Assembly: GCF_000383415.1 (NCBI RefSeq)
Contig: NZ_KB911257.1
Coordinates: 472,558 to 536,557 of the forward strand
DNA: 64,000 nt
Direction: 5' to 3'
Source of the DNA: Hyphomicrobium zavarzinii ATCC 27496
GTDB taxonomy: Bacteria; Pseudomonadota; Alphaproteobacteria; Rhizobiales; Hyphomicrobiaceae
The translations under genes were made by a program, and so were the position numbers. Of this stretch, positions 35,351 through 45,454 are shown piece by piece. The first letter of the stretch is position 1. Each line of letters begins with the position of its first letter. The notes below the pieces were generated by a model that was not told where the DNA came from, searched no databases, and saw nothing but the letters and a program-made list of their open reading frames with translations.

Positions 35351-36313
35351 CTAAGGTGCGGCAACGGCGGGGGCGGAGCGGATGCCGAGGCCGCCGACCA
35401 CCTGATGGCTCACGAGATTGGTGGTGAGGCGGCCGCCCGGCGGCTCTTCGCCCGAGAGCCAATCGCTGAACTGGCGCCAGAGATCGTAGAACAGCAGGCT
35501 GCCGTCGCGCTCGGACAGCGGCATCAGATACGGCGCAAGGGTGAACTTGTATTCGAAGAAGTACGAGACACGTGCGGTGCGCAGCTCAATGCCGACGAGC
35601 GCCTGCCCGACGGCGCCTGCCATCTGGTACTCGTAAGTGCGCTTCTCCGAGTTCGCCATCTGCACTTCCGAGTGAGGCAGCGAGACGCCCGCGCCGAGGC
35701 CGACGTAAGGATAAATGCGGGGCGTGAAGCTCGGCAGCCGGAAGAGGCCGTTCAGCGTCAGCATGTTGTGCCCGTGGCTCGCTTCAAGTTTGCGGAAAAC
35801 GCTACGGATGACGGCCTTCTCGGGAGCGGGCGCGCTGTCGATGGTGCCGGTGAAGGCTGCCTCCTGGTCGAAGCGCGAGATGGTCTTCGAGTGGGTGAAA
35901 TCGAGCATCGTTCCGATGCGGCCGGTGCCGAGCCAGCGCACGATGCGGGCGCCGTAGTAGATCGGATTGACGAACGGCTTGCCTTCCCACTCGACCTCTT
36001 TGACCGTGAAGTCGTGGACGCCGGTCTTCTTGATCGAGACGTCGCTCGGGTAGGTGTAGGGGACGCCCGAGTAGCCGGCGAACATGAACTCGCCGCCCGC
36101 GGGCGCGTAGGCTGAAGGCGCGCCGGCTGGGGCGGCGGCGCGATCCGAGGAGGTGCCATCGGTGCTCTGCTCCATCACGATCGGAGCGGCAACGACGGCG
36201 AGCGCGGCGATGGCGAACAGGCTCGACAAGGCCTCGATGCGTCGGGTGCCCATTTGCGGGGCGGGGCGGCGCGGCTGCTCCAACGTCCAGGTGGCGCCCG
36301 TCAAGATCCGCAT
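35351..36313 (-). CDS. Outer-membrane beta-barrel protein, lipid A oxidase (LpxQ)-like
   Basis: A 320-residue protein with an N-terminal hydrophobic segment (LSSLFAIAALAVVAAPIVME, about 30-50) and a C-terminal region of alternating beta strands. The pattern VEWEGKPFVNPIYYGARIVRW, then MLDFTHSKTI, and later YPYVGLGAGVSLPHSEV resembles alphaproteobacterial barrels annotated as lipid A oxidase, the enzyme that makes 2-aminogluconate on lipid A in Rhizobium. I recognise the pattern from memory and could not align it. An unspecific outer-membrane barrel is the alternative. It is convergent with the DUF4175 gene. Confidence 0.55.
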   Translation of the reverse strand: MRILTGATWTLEQPRRPAPQMGTRRIEALSSLFAIAALAVVAAPIVMEQSTDGTSSDRAAAPAGAPSAYAPAGGEFMFAGYSGVPYTYPSDVSIKKTGVHDFTVKEVEWEGKPFVNPIYYGARIVRWLGTGRIGTMLDFTHSKTISRFDQEAAFTGTIDSAPAPEKAVIRSVFRKLEASHGHNMLTLNGLFRLPSFTPRIYPYVGLGAGVSLPHSEVQMANSEKRTYEYQMAGAVGQALVGIELRTARVSYFFEYKFTLAPYLMPLSERDGSLLFYDLWRQFSDWLSGEEPPGGRLTTNLVSHQVVGGLGIRSAPAVAAP

Positions 36314-36400
36314 TCTGTTCCCTCTGCCGGCTTGGAATCTGGCTGCCGGACCAAGTAGCGGATTGCGGCAGTCCGCTCAATACCTCAGGGTTTTTCAGCT

Positions 36401-37486
36401 TCAAGATCGCGGCTGGCTGAGGCGGCCCAGCATCTTGAACACAATGTCGATCTGGGGGGCTTCCCGCGTCAGATAGTCGTGTCCGGTGTAACCCCACCAA
36501 TCCCAGCAGCCTTGCGGGTTGATGGGCGAGGATGAGGCTTGGGGAAACAGCACGATGAACGCGTTGTTGTCGGCCCAATTGGCGTAGCCCGACTCGCGGA
36601 TGAAGGTCTCGCCGGTGTTGGTTCGGTTCTGAGCGCAGCCGTGGAAGGCGATGTGAACGCGGCAGGTGGTGGTCTCGGCGCAGGATTTGGGAATGTAGGC
36701 GACGCCGCGCTTCTCCATGCCGTGGTTAGGCTCATCGGCGAAGAACGGGCGCTGGTCGAACTCGATGAAGGTGCCGCCCGGCGTTTCGACGCGGGGCGCG
36801 AGATTGCCGTAGATGTGCTTCAGCACCTCGCCGGCCTGGTCGTAGTCGCAATCGACGACGTAGGGCTTGGCGGTGTCCTCGCACGCAAGCCCCTGGTCCG
36901 ACGTGACGAAGGCGTGCCCGGCCGGCTTGTCCGACACATAGACGAGGTTGGCCTCTTTCAGGCCGAGGCGCTTGTAGAACTCGTAGGCCGAGGCGACGAT
37001 GGCAGGGACAACGGTGCGATCGTTGGAGCCCGAGAACAGGTAGACCCGGTCCTCCATCAAGCTCGCCAGCGGATCGATACGGCCGGTGTCTGCGAGCTTT
37101 TTGGTTTTCTCCACGAGGAGGTCGACATCCGGGATGCCCCAGACGGCGAGCGCATTCAACATGCAGCCGTTGATGGCTTTGGAGAGATTGAGAAAGGCCG
37201 CGCCGGGGCCGGGCATGAGATCGGAGAACGCGCTCTCGGCGCAGCCGTAGGGGCCGCCCGCGATGATGGCCGCGCCCGAGACGATCTTGGAATGAGCGAT
37301 CTGAAACTGGCCGGCCATGTAGGCGCCGGAGGAAATGCCGGACACGGACGTCTCGGAGATGTTGGCCGCGAGGGCCGGCAACTCGACGATCGCATCTTCG
37401 GCGTGGCCGGAAGCCGAGGCGAGGAACAGGGCGAGGACGCCGAAAAGCGCGCGTGTCGTGGCATAGCGTCGTTGCACTGGTCTCAT
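36401..37486 (-). CDS. Secreted short-chain PHA depolymerase, type 2 catalytic domain
   Basis: A 361-residue exported alpha/beta hydrolase. A signal peptide (LFGVLALFLASASGHAE) spans residues about 13-30. The lipase box G-I-S-S-G with nucleophile Ser52 lies right after the signal, and an oxyanion-type HGCAQN lies near the C-terminus (VHIAFHGCAQNRT). That order fits the type 2 catalytic domain of extracellular polyhydroxyalkanoate depolymerases. Candidate Asp (SGSNDRTVVP) and His (PAGHAFVT) complete the triad. It would release hydroxybutyrate from outside polymer. No substrate-binding or linker domain is present. Confidence 0.8.
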   Translation of the reverse strand: MRPVQRRYATTRALFGVLALFLASASGHAEDAIVELPALAANISETSVSGISSGAYMAGQFQIAHSKIVSGAAIIAGGPYGCAESAFSDLMPGPGAAFLNLSKAINGCMLNALAVWGIPDVDLLVEKTKKLADTGRIDPLASLMEDRVYLFSGSNDRTVVPAIVASAYEFYKRLGLKEANLVYVSDKPAGHAFVTSDQGLACEDTAKPYVVDCDYDQAGEVLKHIYGNLAPRVETPGGTFIEFDQRPFFADEPNHGMEKRGVAYIPKSCAETTTCRVHIAFHGCAQNRTNTGETFIRESGYANWADNNAFIVLFPQASSSPINPQGCWDWWGYTGHDYLTREAPQIDIVFKMLGRLSQPRS

Positions 37487-37613
37487 CCTGTCGTGTCAGG
37501 CGATCGGTGTCGCGCGCTCGGCGCTCGGCCCCACAGTAGCGCGTGAAACGCCGTTCCGCCAATGCGCCGGCCTAGGCAAAAATCCCGCCAGCCGCAGAGC
37601 TTACACGTGATCC

Positions 37614-39797
37614 TCAGCGGAGGCGCACGGTGACGCGGTCCACGTAGCCCTTGGCGTCGATCACGGTCAGCTTGGCGAAGCCGCGCCCGTCCGGCTGCCA
37701 TTCGACCTCGCGGCGGAAGGGGTCCGACTGTACGGGCGTGCCGTCGACGAGCCACGTGAGGGGAAGGGCGCCGCCTTCAGCCTTGAGGATCAGCGGCTCG
37801 GCTTCGCGTTCCTCGACGTCGAGCTCGGACCGGTCCGGCGGGAAGGAGATGAGCACCGGTGGCTCCAGGAACGGGCCGGTGGCAATCTGGCTGTCGCCGG
37901 GCTCGCGGAAGCGCTTGAGCGGGGGCGGCAGGCTTGCGCCGGTGGCTTTGATCACGCCAGCGGGGGCAGACCGGAACGGCGCCGGCCGTTCGGCGATACG
38001 CGCGAAGGTATCGAAGAGAATGGGTGCGGCGGCCATGCGGCCCATCAGGCCCGGCGTCGAGGCGCCATCCGGACGGCCGACCCACACGCCGACGACGTGG
38101 CGGCCGTCGTAGCCGATGGCCCAGGCGTCGCGATAGCCGTAGGACGTGCCGGTCTTGTAGGCGATGGCGCCGCCTTTGACGTTCGGCGGGGGCGGGGCGT
38201 CCTTCAGGATGTCGGTTACGTACCAGGAGGACACGGGAGACAGCAGGCGACGGCGCGGGTTCGCGGCCGGCTTTGCCTTGCCTTCTCCGTCGCGGGTCCA
38301 GGACAGGCTGATCGGCTCTCCGCCGTGCGCAAGTCCGCCGTAAAGCGCGACGAGGTCCCGCAGCGTCATGCCGAGCCCGCCGAGGGCGATGGCGAGCGAA
38401 GGCTGTGTATCGCGCGGCAGCGCGGGCTCGATGCCTGCGCGGCGGAAGCGGCCGATGAGGCGGCCGGGGCCGACGGCGGCGAGCACCTTGACGGCTGGCA
38501 CGTTGAGCGAGTTGCCGAGCGCCTCGCGGACGGTGACGGTGCCGTGGAAATCCTCGTCGAAGTTCTCGGGCGTGTAGGTGCCGAAGCGCGTGCGGCGATC
38601 CTCGATCAGCGTCTCGGGATGTGCGAGGCCCGCCTCGAAGGCGAGACCATAGATGAAGGGCTTGAGGGTCGAGCCGGGCGAGCGGATGGCCGCCGTCATG
38701 TCGATGGCGCCCTGGCGATCGTTGTCGAGGTAGCCGGCCGATCCTACGTGGGCCAGCACCTCGCCCGTGTTGTGATCGATGACGATGACGGCGCTCGACA
38801 GTTTGGGCCCGAGGAGTTTCGTTTCCTCGGCGGCGAGCTTCTCGACGGCCGATTGCAGCTCGCGGTCGAGCGTAAGGCGATGGATGGTCTTGGCCGGTTT
38901 CGCCGCGACCTCGGCTTCCGAGAGGTGCGGGGCGAGTTTCAGGAACTCGAGGCGCTGTTTCGGAACGCGCTCATCTTTCGCACGCTCGGCCTCGGCTTTC
39001 GGCAGCACGCCTTCCTCGACGGCGCGATCCAGCACGCGGTCACGGGCACGGCGGGCGCGCTCGCTGTAGCGGTCCGGGCGGCGGGTCTCGGGCGATTGGG
39101 GAAGGGCGACGAGAAGGGCGGCTTCACCCGCGGAGAGGTGGCGCGGCTCTTTGCCGAAGTAAGCGAGAGAGGCTGCGCGCACGCCTTCGATGTTGCCGCC
39201 GAAGGGTGCGAGACGCAGGTAAAGCCGCAGAATGTCGTCCTTCGAGAGGCGCTCCTCGAGCTGAAGCGCGCGGGCGACCTGGCGCAGCTTGCCGGCGCCG
39301 GTGCGCTCGTGCTTGCCGTCGAGCAGGCGCGCAACCTGCATGGTGAGCGTGGAGCCGCCGGAGACGATCTGGCCGTGACGCAGCAGCAGATAGCCCGCGC
39401 GCAGGAAGGCCAGCATGTCCACGCCGCCGTGGCTGTAATAGCGCTTGTCCTCGAAAGCCATGAGGATCGCGAGATAGCGCGGATCGACCTCGCTCACGTC
39501 GACGGGCAGGCGCCAGCGCCCGTCCTTGGTGGTGAAGGCGCGCAGCAGCTTGTTGTCACGATCGAGCACCGTCACCGACATTTCGTTGGCGGCTTCGAGC
39601 GGGAGCGGACCGATCTGGTGCTTGACGATCTCCAAGGTCGCCATCGCGGCGGCGGCCACGAAGGCCACCGCCGCGACAGAAAGGACGGCGAGCCGCAGAG
39701 AGCGGGGGAGAGGCCTTGTCCATCGCGATGTGCGACCGGGGGGAGAGGACAAGGCCGCTTCCGCGGCGCGCCGTTTCTTGAGGAACGGGAAGCTCAT
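37614..39797 (-). CDS. pbpC: Penicillin-binding protein 1C
   Basis: A 727-residue bifunctional peptidoglycan synthase. After a membrane anchor (about 33-55) the glycosyltransferase domain has the catalytic Glu in FEDKRYYSHGGVDM (Glu116) and GGSTLTMQVARLL. The transpeptidase domain has SxxK as STLK (SPGSTLKPF) and the KTGTS box (AYKTGTSYGYRD). The C-terminal BiPBP domain is present and ends at 37614. It starts 10 bp after the alpha-2-macroglobulin stop on the same strand, so the two are an operon, the well-known PBP1C-macroglobulin pairing. Confidence 0.95.
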   Translation of the reverse strand: MSFPFLKKRRAAEAALSSPPGRTSRWTRPLPRSLRLAVLSVAAVAFVAAAAMATLEIVKHQIGPLPLEAANEMSVTVLDRDNKLLRAFTTKDGRWRLPVDVSEVDPRYLAILMAFEDKRYYSHGGVDMLAFLRAGYLLLRHGQIVSGGSTLTMQVARLLDGKHERTGAGKLRQVARALQLEERLSKDDILRLYLRLAPFGGNIEGVRAASLAYFGKEPRHLSAGEAALLVALPQSPETRRPDRYSERARRARDRVLDRAVEEGVLPKAEAERAKDERVPKQRLEFLKLAPHLSEAEVAAKPAKTIHRLTLDRELQSAVEKLAAEETKLLGPKLSSAVIVIDHNTGEVLAHVGSAGYLDNDRQGAIDMTAAIRSPGSTLKPFIYGLAFEAGLAHPETLIEDRRTRFGTYTPENFDEDFHGTVTVREALGNSLNVPAVKVLAAVGPGRLIGRFRRAGIEPALPRDTQPSLAIALGGLGMTLRDLVALYGGLAHGGEPISLSWTRDGEGKAKPAANPRRRLLSPVSSWYVTDILKDAPPPPNVKGGAIAYKTGTSYGYRDAWAIGYDGRHVVGVWVGRPDGASTPGLMGRMAAAPILFDTFARIAERPAPFRSAPAGVIKATGASLPPPLKRFREPGDSQIATGPFLEPPVLISFPPDRSELDVEEREAEPLILKAEGGALPLTWLVDGTPVQSDPFRREVEWQPDGRGFAKLTVIDAKGYVDRVTVRLR

Positions 39798-39807
39798 GTT
39801 CCCGGCC

Positions 39808-42800
39808 CTAGCTCTTGGGTTTCACGATGAGGGTGCCGGCACCGGAGCGGGCGTAGCGCTCCGGACGATACATGTCCTCAATGGTGGCAGCGGGGTGGAC
39901 GAACGTGCCCGGTGTCACGGCGCGAACGATGTAGGCGACGGTGGCCGAGGCCGCGGGCTCCTTGGCCGCGCTCGGGTTCGCCGGAGCCTCCGCCGAGCCG
40001 TTGCTGTCGCTGTTGCTCTCCTCCTCGTTGTCGCTGCTCGACGAAGGGTTGGACGTTCCCCAGAGGTTGAAGGCCGCGACGAAGCGGTCGTCACGGAACT
40101 CCGTGTGGTCAGGCCGCAGCGTCGTTTTCAGCCAGTCGAGCGTCTTGATGTCGCCGCTGTCGACGAGGCGCGGGTTCTCGATATCGAGGCCGGCTGGCAG
40201 CCGGTCCACGAGCAGCACGCGGCCAGCGGCCTCGTCGCTCGTGATCTTGAGCACCGCAACGAGACGCTCGTTCTGCGCAAGCTCGCTCTTGCCGCCGGTA
40301 GCGCTCTCTAGATCGACCTTCTTGCCGTCGAGCGTGTAGTAGGCGCGCTCGATCTCGAAGCCCTTGGAGATGGCGGGCTCCGTCGTCAGGCTGGCGCCGA
40401 TCACGGTGACCACCGCGTCTGTAGACGCATCGCCGTCGTTGGTGACGGTGATGCCCTTCTCCAGCTCTTCCGGCGTGACGGCGCGGATGATCGATCCGTT
40501 CACCGGCGCGCCGTCCACGAGGAGCTTGGCGGACTTGGTCTGCTCGCCGAGGGCATGGGCGGCCAGCAACATCCACGCCTGTTCCTGTGTGGAAGTGTAG
40601 TTGCGGGCGACATACGCCTTGGCGATGACGTTCACGAGACGCGGCGTCTCCGATTTCACAATGCCGGTCTCGGAGGCGAGCGTGACGAGAGCGGCGCCGT
40701 CGCGGATGTCCGAACCGTAGTCCGAGCGGGCGACGTTCTGCTTGTCATCCGAGGAGAACGTGGTGAGGGCCGCCTTGAAGGCCGTTTCCGCGCGCTCCTT
40801 GTCGCCCACCATGGCGAGGGCAGCGCCGAGCTGCGCCTTGCCGAGCGGCGTCGTGAACTTGTCGAGCTTGGTATCGACGTAGTAGCGGAGCTCACCCACC
40901 GGTGCGCGGCCGTTGCGGGCCAGCACGTAGAGGGCGTAGGCACGCTCCTCGCCGCCTTCCGAGAAATCCTCACCGTTCAAGGCGAAGTTCTGGAGACGGT
41001 CGAGCGCCTGGTTGAAGGGAAGCTGGCGCACGTCGTAGCCGGACTCGCGGGCACGGGTGAGGAAGTCCGTCACGTAACTCGTGAGCCAGAGGTCGCCGCT
41101 GCCGGGACCCCAGCTTCCGAACGCGCCGGAGCTGTCCTGCATCTCGAACACGCGGGCAACCGCACCCTGCACGCGCTCCTTCAGGGCCTTGTCGGTGCCG
41201 ATGCCGACGCGGGCGGCGACGGCGTTGGCGTAGAGCAAGGGAAGAGCACGCGAGACAGTTTGCTCGGCGCAGCCATAGGGGTAGCGGTCGAGCGCGGTCA
41301 GCAGGCCGGGAACGTCCATGTTGGCGGTGGGGCCGACCGAGAGGTTCACCTTGGTGCGATTTCTGATGAGGCCAGCGAGCAGGTCCTTAGAGAGTGTGAG
41401 CTTGCCGCCGTTGGGTGCGAGTGCGCTCACCGTGGTGCGCTTGATGTCGCCTGCGGGCGGCTTCACGTCGAGCGTCAGGCGGCGCGAGAGAGCGATGCCG
41501 CCGGGACCCGAGACGCGGACGTCGTAGGTACGCAGACCCACGTCGGAGGGCTTGAAGGTGACCTGCTGCGACTTGCGCTCGCCGTTCTTGAGGGCGACGG
41601 CCTGTTCGGCCAGCGCGGTTTCACCCTCGGTCTGGTCGACGAGATTGGCGGTGTAGGTGCCGTCCGGCCCATCGACGTTGTGAAGCGAGAGATCGACACG
41701 GGCTTCGTCGCCGAGGGTGAGGAAGCGTGGGGCCGAAGCCGTGAGCGCCACCTCGTCACGCACGATCACGTCGCTGGTGCCGTGGCCGAGCTTGGTCTTC
41801 GACCAGGCCACGGCCATGACACGCACGGTGCCGTTGAAGCTCGGGAGCGGGAAGCTCACGTTCGCGGTTCCGTCGGCGCCGACGGTCACGATGCCGGAGT
41901 AGTAGGAGACGGTTTCCTCGACAGGCGGGCTGCCTTGCAGGCCCGTGCCTTCCATGCCGTCACCACCGGAGCGGAGCTTGCCGCGCTCGGCGCGCATGCC
42001 GTCGATGAGGCGGCCGTAGAAGTCGCGCAGCTCGAGGGCGAGCTTGCGCTGGGCGTAGAAGTGCAGCTCCGGTGCCGGAACCTGGTAGCGGGTGAGGTTG
42101 AGGATGCCGACATCGACGGCGGCGACCGTGATGCGCGCTTCCTCTCCGGCGTCGAGGCCTTCCACCTTGACCGGAATGGTGAGCTCGGAAGCACCCTTCA
42201 CCTTGGCTTCCGTGGGGATCGCAACCTTGAGTGTGCGCTTCGACTGATCGACGCCGATCCAGCGGACGCCGATGGCGCGGCTCGGCATGCGCTTGGCCGC
42301 CTCGTCCATGGGCCGGTAGAGCAGAGCCGTTGCGTAAGCGCCGGGACCCCAGTCCTCGCCGACCGGAATTTCCACGTCGCTGCCGCCTTTGGCGATCTCG
42401 ACCTCCTTGGTGGAGAGCAGGCCGCGGCCGAGCACGGTCACGAGCGCCTTGCCGCCCTGCTTCGAGGCGATGCGGAGCTTCGCGGTCTCGCCGGGCTGAT
42501 AGGTTTCCTTGTCGAGGGCGACGTCGAGCATCTCGGGGCTGTCGGCCGTATCGCCGGCATTGTACCAGCCCGCGTTGAAGACGACGCTCGAGAGCGTGCC
42601 GGAGGTCGCCGACGAGCTGACCTCGAGACGGTAGCGGCCGTAGTCGACATCCGCGGAGATGGACGCGGGCGTCGTTGCCGTGGCGTCGGCCTTGCCGCTC
42701 GCGATCTTGCGCGTGATGGTCTGGCTCTCGTAGGCCCAGTAGCCGTCGCGGCGATACCACTGCCAGGAGCTGTCGAGGCGGACGAGCTGCCAGTCGAGGC

Positions 42801-45129
42801 TGGCTGCCGTGGGCTTGCCGTCGCCGTCGAGAAGCACGACCTCGAAGTTCGCCTTCTCGCCTTCGCCGAGCGCGGAGGTGGAGAACAGCGGCTTGATGCC
42901 GATGCGCGGGTCACCGAGGCTCACTGGCAGCGTGATCGAGCGCTCGACGGAGCGGCCGCCGCTCTCGCGCAAGCGCACGATGACATTGGCTTCGAGCGGG
43001 CGGGCGGTCTTGGTGACGGCCGGGAGCTTCACGGAGAGAGCGGCTTTGCCGTCGGCGTCAGTCTCGACGACTTCCTCGAGTGGCTGACGAACGGGGCTCA
43101 CGGTCTCGTCCGCCTCGCCGAAGCGATAGCCGGCATACCCGTCGAGATCCTTGCTGGAAGCCTTGACGACGATATCGCCTTCAATGTCGAGGCCCGCGGC
43201 CGGAGGACCGTAGAGATAGCGGCCGGAGACGTCGATGGTCTTGGTCTCGTCGGGGGCGAGCTTGCCCTCACCCTCCTTCAGCGTGAGATCGAGACGTTCG
43301 GGAACATAGTCCTCCACCAGGAAGGAGACCTGCGTGATGGCGTCTGCTTTCGGGTCGGCGTGGAGACGTGCGCGCCAGGTGCCGGTCATTGCGCCGCCGC
43401 CGAGCGCGAGGCGAAGCGAGCGTGCGCCAAGCTCCTGCTCAGAGAGCGGATAGCGGCCGTACTCGACGCCATCCGGACGGACGACGATGAGGGTGACGGG
43501 GAGGGATGCGGCCGCGCCGGTCGAGTCGCGGACGAGGGCGGTGACGTTCACCTCCTCGCCGGGGCGATAGACGCCGCGCTCGGTGTAGAGATAGCCGTCG
43601 AGCGGGCCGGGTGCGTCGCGGCCCTTCACGCCGCGGTCCGAAAGATCGAAGGCGTTAGTCGTCAAGTCTAGGAAGGCATACTCGCCGTTGCCGTTCTCGG
43701 CCACCAGGATGGCGGGCGCATTGCCGCCTTCGCCCTTGGACTGGCCGGGCTCGAAGCGCACGTAGCCGTTCTTGTCGGTGGTCGCGGTGGCGAGCACCTC
43801 GTTGTTGCGGGCGACGAGGCGCACGCTGGCGTTCGCGATGGCGTCGGCGCTCGCGAGCGAGCGGACGAACGCGTGCACGCCGTCATCGCCGGAGAACGCG
43901 GTGAGGCCGAGATCCGAGACGATGAACCACTGGGTCGCCTGCTCGCGCCAGGTGTCCTGGGTCACGTCGGCGGGGCGGGCGATCATGGCGTAGGCGCCGG
44001 GCTTCAATTCGCCGATGGCTTCGCTCACGGGGAAGGCCGCGGTCACCTCGGAGTTGAGCTTGGTCGGCACTTCCAGCTCGCCCTTGTAGACGAGGCTGCC
44101 GGTGTTGTTCTTCAGGCCGTCGAGCTCGTAGCCCTGGAGCTGGCGATCGAGATTGCCGTTCGCGAGGGCGTTGGCGAGATTGCGGTCACCGATGCGATAG
44201 ACCTCGACCTCGACCTTGCCGGTGTTGATGGCGACGAGCGGGATGCCCTGCTGGCCGCGGCTCGGCAGCACGTAGCTCTTGCCGGTGAAGTGAACGGTGG
44301 GCTTGCGGTCGGGAACGTAGACGGCGAGCGTCACCTGCTTCGGAAGCGGCTCGTTCACGTCGGAGGGAAGGCCGGAGCGGATCTGGATCTCGTATCGCTG
44401 GCCGTGCTCGACGCCGTCGATGCAGAGCTGGCTGCCTTCGGCGGTCACCGACTGGGGGTCACGGCCGTTGACGGAGACGAACTTCGCGAAGTCCACCTGT
44501 CCGCGCGACAGGTTCTCGGAGAACTGGATGCAGACGCGGGGCGTGGCGGCATCGCTGTCGGTCGAATAGTCGGTCATGCGGAAGCCGTGCTCGGCGCGCA
44601 GCTTTTCATAGGCTTCGCGCACGTTGGCCACTTCGGCGATGGAGAGGCTGGACTTCAGGGCTTCGATGGCCGGGCGCCAGTAGGAGCGGCGCTGCATGGC
44701 CTCGCCCAGCACGGCGAGGGCGCGGGCTTTCATGGCCGGGTCGGAGGCAAGCTTGTAGGCGCGGTAGGCGGCGCCCGATGCGTTGACGGGAAGATCGTAG
44801 GTTTCCGAGCCCTTGTTGGGATCGGGCTTGATGGCGAGCAGCGCCTTGGCGAGGCCGATCCAGTTCTCGGGGCTCTTGGCGTCCGAAGCAACCGCGATGG
44901 CGTAGGTGCGGGAGGCTGCGCGCGGGTCCTGGGCGAGGACGCGCTCGGCGGCGAGCCTCAGGTCGCCGGGCTTGCGGCCGTCTCCTTTCCACGTGTCCTT
45001 GATGTAGGTCTCGTAGCGGTCCGCATCCTTGGCCACGCCTTTGTGCGCGAAAGGCCTCTCCTCGGCTCCGGCGGCCGCGAAGCCGGCCAGAATGAAAACA
45101 CACGCAAGAATGCTTTGAAGAAAGCGCAT
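39808..45129 (-). CDS. yfhM: Bacterial alpha-2-macroglobulin (YfhM-like)
   Basis: A 1773-residue periplasmic protease trap thought to protect the wall when the envelope is breached, working beside PBP1C. A signal peptide ends near AAGAEE (about residue 22). No convincing lipobox is seen, unlike E. coli YfhM, so it may be soluble in the periplasm. MG-type beta domains (including YVPERLDLTL) run to about residue 1200. The thioester motif CAEQ is intact at Cys1287-Gln1290 (PYGCAEQTVS), followed by an alpha/alpha-toroid and a receptor-like C-terminal domain. It is the first gene of the operon with pbpC. Confidence 0.93.
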   Translation of the reverse strand: MRFLQSILACVFILAGFAAAGAEERPFAHKGVAKDADRYETYIKDTWKGDGRKPGDLRLAAERVLAQDPRAASRTYAIAVASDAKSPENWIGLAKALLAIKPDPNKGSETYDLPVNASGAAYRAYKLASDPAMKARALAVLGEAMQRRSYWRPAIEALKSSLSIAEVANVREAYEKLRAEHGFRMTDYSTDSDAATPRVCIQFSENLSRGQVDFAKFVSVNGRDPQSVTAEGSQLCIDGVEHGQRYEIQIRSGLPSDVNEPLPKQVTLAVYVPDRKPTVHFTGKSYVLPSRGQQGIPLVAINTGKVEVEVYRIGDRNLANALANGNLDRQLQGYELDGLKNNTGSLVYKGELEVPTKLNSEVTAAFPVSEAIGELKPGAYAMIARPADVTQDTWREQATQWFIVSDLGLTAFSGDDGVHAFVRSLASADAIANASVRLVARNNEVLATATTDKNGYVRFEPGQSKGEGGNAPAILVAENGNGEYAFLDLTTNAFDLSDRGVKGRDAPGPLDGYLYTERGVYRPGEEVNVTALVRDSTGAAASLPVTLIVVRPDGVEYGRYPLSEQELGARSLRLALGGGAMTGTWRARLHADPKADAITQVSFLVEDYVPERLDLTLKEGEGKLAPDETKTIDVSGRYLYGPPAAGLDIEGDIVVKASSKDLDGYAGYRFGEADETVSPVRQPLEEVVETDADGKAALSVKLPAVTKTARPLEANVIVRLRESGGRSVERSITLPVSLGDPRIGIKPLFSTSALGEGEKANFEVVLLDGDGKPTAASLDWQLVRLDSSWQWYRRDGYWAYESQTITRKIASGKADATATTPASISADVDYGRYRLEVSSSATSGTLSSVVFNAGWYNAGDTADSPEMLDVALDKETYQPGETAKLRIASKQGGKALVTVLGRGLLSTKEVEIAKGGSDVEIPVGEDWGPGAYATALLYRPMDEAAKRMPSRAIGVRWIGVDQSKRTLKVAIPTEAKVKGASELTIPVKVEGLDAGEEARITVAAVDVGILNLTRYQVPAPELHFYAQRKLALELRDFYGRLIDGMRAERGKLRSGGDGMEGTGLQGSPPVEETVSYYSGIVTVGADGTANVSFPLPSFNGTVRVMAVAWSKTKLGHGTSDVIVRDEVALTASAPRFLTLGDEARVDLSLHNVDGPDGTYTANLVDQTEGETALAEQAVALKNGERKSQQVTFKPSDVGLRTYDVRVSGPGGIALSRRLTLDVKPPAGDIKRTTVSALAPNGGKLTLSKDLLAGLIRNRTKVNLSVGPTANMDVPGLLTALDRYPYGCAEQTVSRALPLLYANAVAARVGIGTDKALKERVQGAVARVFEMQDSSGAFGSWGPGSGDLWLTSYVTDFLTRARESGYDVRQLPFNQALDRLQNFALNGEDFSEGGEERAYALYVLARNGRAPVGELRYYVDTKLDKFTTPLGKAQLGAALAMVGDKERAETAFKAALTTFSSDDKQNVARSDYGSDIRDGAALVTLASETGIVKSETPRLVNVIAKAYVARNYTSTQEQAWMLLAAHALGEQTKSAKLLVDGAPVNGSIIRAVTPEELEKGITVTNDGDASTDAVVTVIGASLTTEPAISKGFEIERAYYTLDGKKVDLESATGGKSELAQNERLVAVLKITSDEAAGRVLLVDRLPAGLDIENPRLVDSGDIKTLDWLKTTLRPDHTEFRDDRFVAAFNLWGTSNPSSSSDNEEESNSDSNGSAEAPANPSAAKEPAASATVAYIVRAVTPGTFVHPAATIEDMYRPERYARSGAGTLIVKPKS

Positions 45130-45454
45130 AGCCCTTCACCCTTGGATCACTTATCTGCTGCGCTCCCTATCGGGGATCGGGAGGCTGGTCGCTGTTCTCC
45201 AGGGAACAGCGCAGGAGCGCGTCAGACGCACTTGGCCGGCGGCCAAATTTCGTGTGCGGACACTATCATCGTGTTGCCCGCACGCGTGAGCCCATCAGAC
45301 CTGAATGATCAAACGTTGGCAGCAAGATAGAATTTACCGGCAAGTTCCGCTCGATGCGGATCTTTCACCCGGGGGGCGCAAACGGGAAAAGGCCGGCTGC
45401 CTGGGGGGGATGGCAACCGGCCTTTGGGGGGCGTCAGGAGACGGCAGTGTGGGG
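45130..45454. other. Intergenic region upstream of the macroglobulin gene
   Basis: These 325 bp should hold the promoter of the alpha-2-macroglobulin-pbpC operon (45130 to about 45380) and the terminator of the next upstream gene (45387-45425). I see no clear operator or coding sequence. Confidence 0.6.
45387..45425 (-). terminator. Intrinsic terminator after the 194-residue hypothetical gene
   Basis: On the minus strand GGCCGGTTGCC pairs with GGCAGCCGGCC (45412-45422 with 45391-45401, one mismatch), followed by TTTT. It lies about 30 bp past the stop codon at 45455. Confidence 0.8.

Noticed and set aside
40555-43671. A 1038-codon open frame on the + strand
   Set aside because: It is antisense to the alpha-2-macroglobulin gene; its Arg/Ala/Gly/His-rich translation has no family features, as expected of a shadow in GC-rich DNA.
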